A DNA stretch of 6,241 bases from Candidatus Zhuqueibacterota bacterium 4484_87 (lineage in GTDB: Bacteria > Zhuqueibacterota > Zhuqueibacteria > Thermofontimicrobiales > Thermofontimicrobiaceae). The notes under the pieces were generated by a model. That model saw only the letters and a program-made list of their open reading frames with translations, did no database searches and was not told where the DNA came from. Positions 5,666-6,241 of the stretch are shown in pieces; the stretch's first letter is position 1, and every line of letters starts with the position of its first letter. The stretch covers positions 1-6,241 of the forward strand of contig NATN01000174.1 of NCBI GenBank assembly GCA_002085355.1, in the 5' to 3' direction. The position numbers and the translations under genes were made by a program.

Positions 5666-5680
5666 TTCAGGAGCAAAAAA

Positions 5681-6241
5681 ATGGCATGGATCACTTCACC
5701 GGAAGCGTGGATTTCACTGATCACTTTAACCGCGCTGGAAATCGTTCTGGGAATCGACAATATTATTTTCATTTCAATAATTGTGGGAAAATTGCCAGAT
5801 AGTTTGCGCAACAGAGCCCGTACAATTGGTCTGGCGCTGGCAATGGTGACAAGGATTCTGCTGTTGCTGATTCTGAGCTGGATCATGACGCTTTCGCAAC
5901 CGCTGTTTTCGCTCTGGCGCTGGGAATTTTCCGGCAGGGATCTCATCCTCGTTGCTGGCGGATTATTTCTGCTGGCAAAAAGCACTCACGAGATTCATAC
6001 AGCTCTGGAAGGCGAGGAAACAGAATCCGACATCAGCAAATCGGCAAGTTTCCTCAGTGTTATCATTCAAATTTCCCTGCTGGACATCATTTTTTCACTC
6101 GACTCTGTGATTACAGCCGTGGGACTGGCGGAGCATCTGTCAGTTATGATCATTGCCATTGTTCTCGCCGTGGGAGTTATGATGCTTGCCGCGAATGCCA
6201 TCGGAAATCTTGTTGACCAACATCCGACCATTAAAATGCTC
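5681..6241 (+). CDS. TerC-family integral membrane protein (C-terminus off right edge)
   Basis: The visible 187 residues are open to the window end. Family signatures are EIVLGIDNIIFISI (20-33) in the first membrane helix and its partner DIIFSLDSVITAVG (135-148), both with the acidic residues (E20, D26, D135, D141) conserved in TerC proteins and proposed to bind or move metal ions. Membrane segments lie at about 11-36, 49-70, 86-99, 124-147 and 152-174; a hydrophilic loop rich in Glu (104-120) lies between the third and fourth. TerC homologues are linked to tellurium resistance and to manganese export or metallation of exported proteins. Whether CBS or transporter-associated domains follow cannot be seen. 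The ATG at 5681 has AGGAG seven bases upstream. It starts 57 bases after the deacylase stop, so co-transcription is plausible though the intervening hairpin leaves doubt. Confidence 0.9.
   Translation, partial: MAWITSPEAWISLITLTALEIVLGIDNIIFISIIVGKLPDSLRNRARTIGLALAMVTRILLLLILSWIMTLSQPLFSLWRWEFSGRDLILVAGGLFLLAKSTHEIHTALEGEETESDISKSASFLSVIIQISLLDIIFSLDSVITAVGLAEHLSVMIIAIVLAVGVMMLAANAIGNLVDQHPTIKML

Noticed and set aside
5599..5985. Minus-strand 128-aa open frame over the start of the TerC-like gene
   Set aside because: The plus strand encodes TerC signature helices with a good ribosome binding site; this is its shadow.

Overview
The window looks like chromosomal DNA of an anaerobic or microaerophilic bacterium with moderate-to-low GC and AT-rich intergenic regions. 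Reasons are a PerR-like regulator next to rubrerythrin-type genes, clear Shine-Dalgarno sites, and Tat, lipoprotein and Sec-like export signals. A Gram-negative member of a poorly studied phylum (for example the Calditrichota/KSB1 neighbourhood) would fit, but this is an impression only, because no rRNA or marker gene is present.

Left block (1-1328, minus strand): a peroxide-defence cluster, read right to left. It holds a PerR/Fur-family regulator (843-1256), a ferritin-like (rubrerythrin-type diiron) gene broken by one in-frame stop and one frameshift (322-820), then the first 16 codons of an intact-looking rubrerythrin (1-50, running off the edge). A 14/15 match to the Per box overlaps the -10 of a good promoter upstream of the regulator, so autoregulation by peroxide or metal is likely. 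The gap before rubrerythrin contains an inverted pair of CCAC...CAGAG repeats.

Middle (1329-3515): a divergent TTGACA promoter drives a 573-aa YtcJ-type amidohydrolase with an N-terminal export or anchor segment (1491-3212). It is followed by a 303-bp gap containing a nearly concentric palindromic element with 11-bp perfect outer inverted repeats (3235-3379), which also supplies a probable terminator.

Right block (3516-6241, plus strand): a tight run of a lone ParB-N/sulfiredoxin-fold domain protein with a basic, aromatic, possibly membrane-associating tail (3516-3938), an N-acyl-D-amino-acid deacylase predicted to be a Tat-exported lipoprotein (3950-5623, 11 bp downstream), and a TerC-family membrane protein cut by the right edge (from 5681). 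The two Amidohydro_3 enzymes plausibly hydrolyse N-acyl or amide substrates outside the cytoplasm; why a ParB-N protein travels with one of them is not explained by the sequence.

No CRISPR array, tRNA, rRNA, transposase or phage gene was seen. Most of the window is ordinary; the most notable points are the doubly broken diiron gene in an otherwise intact PerR cluster, the Per box/promoter overlap, the palindromic element, and the ParB-N/deacylase pairing.
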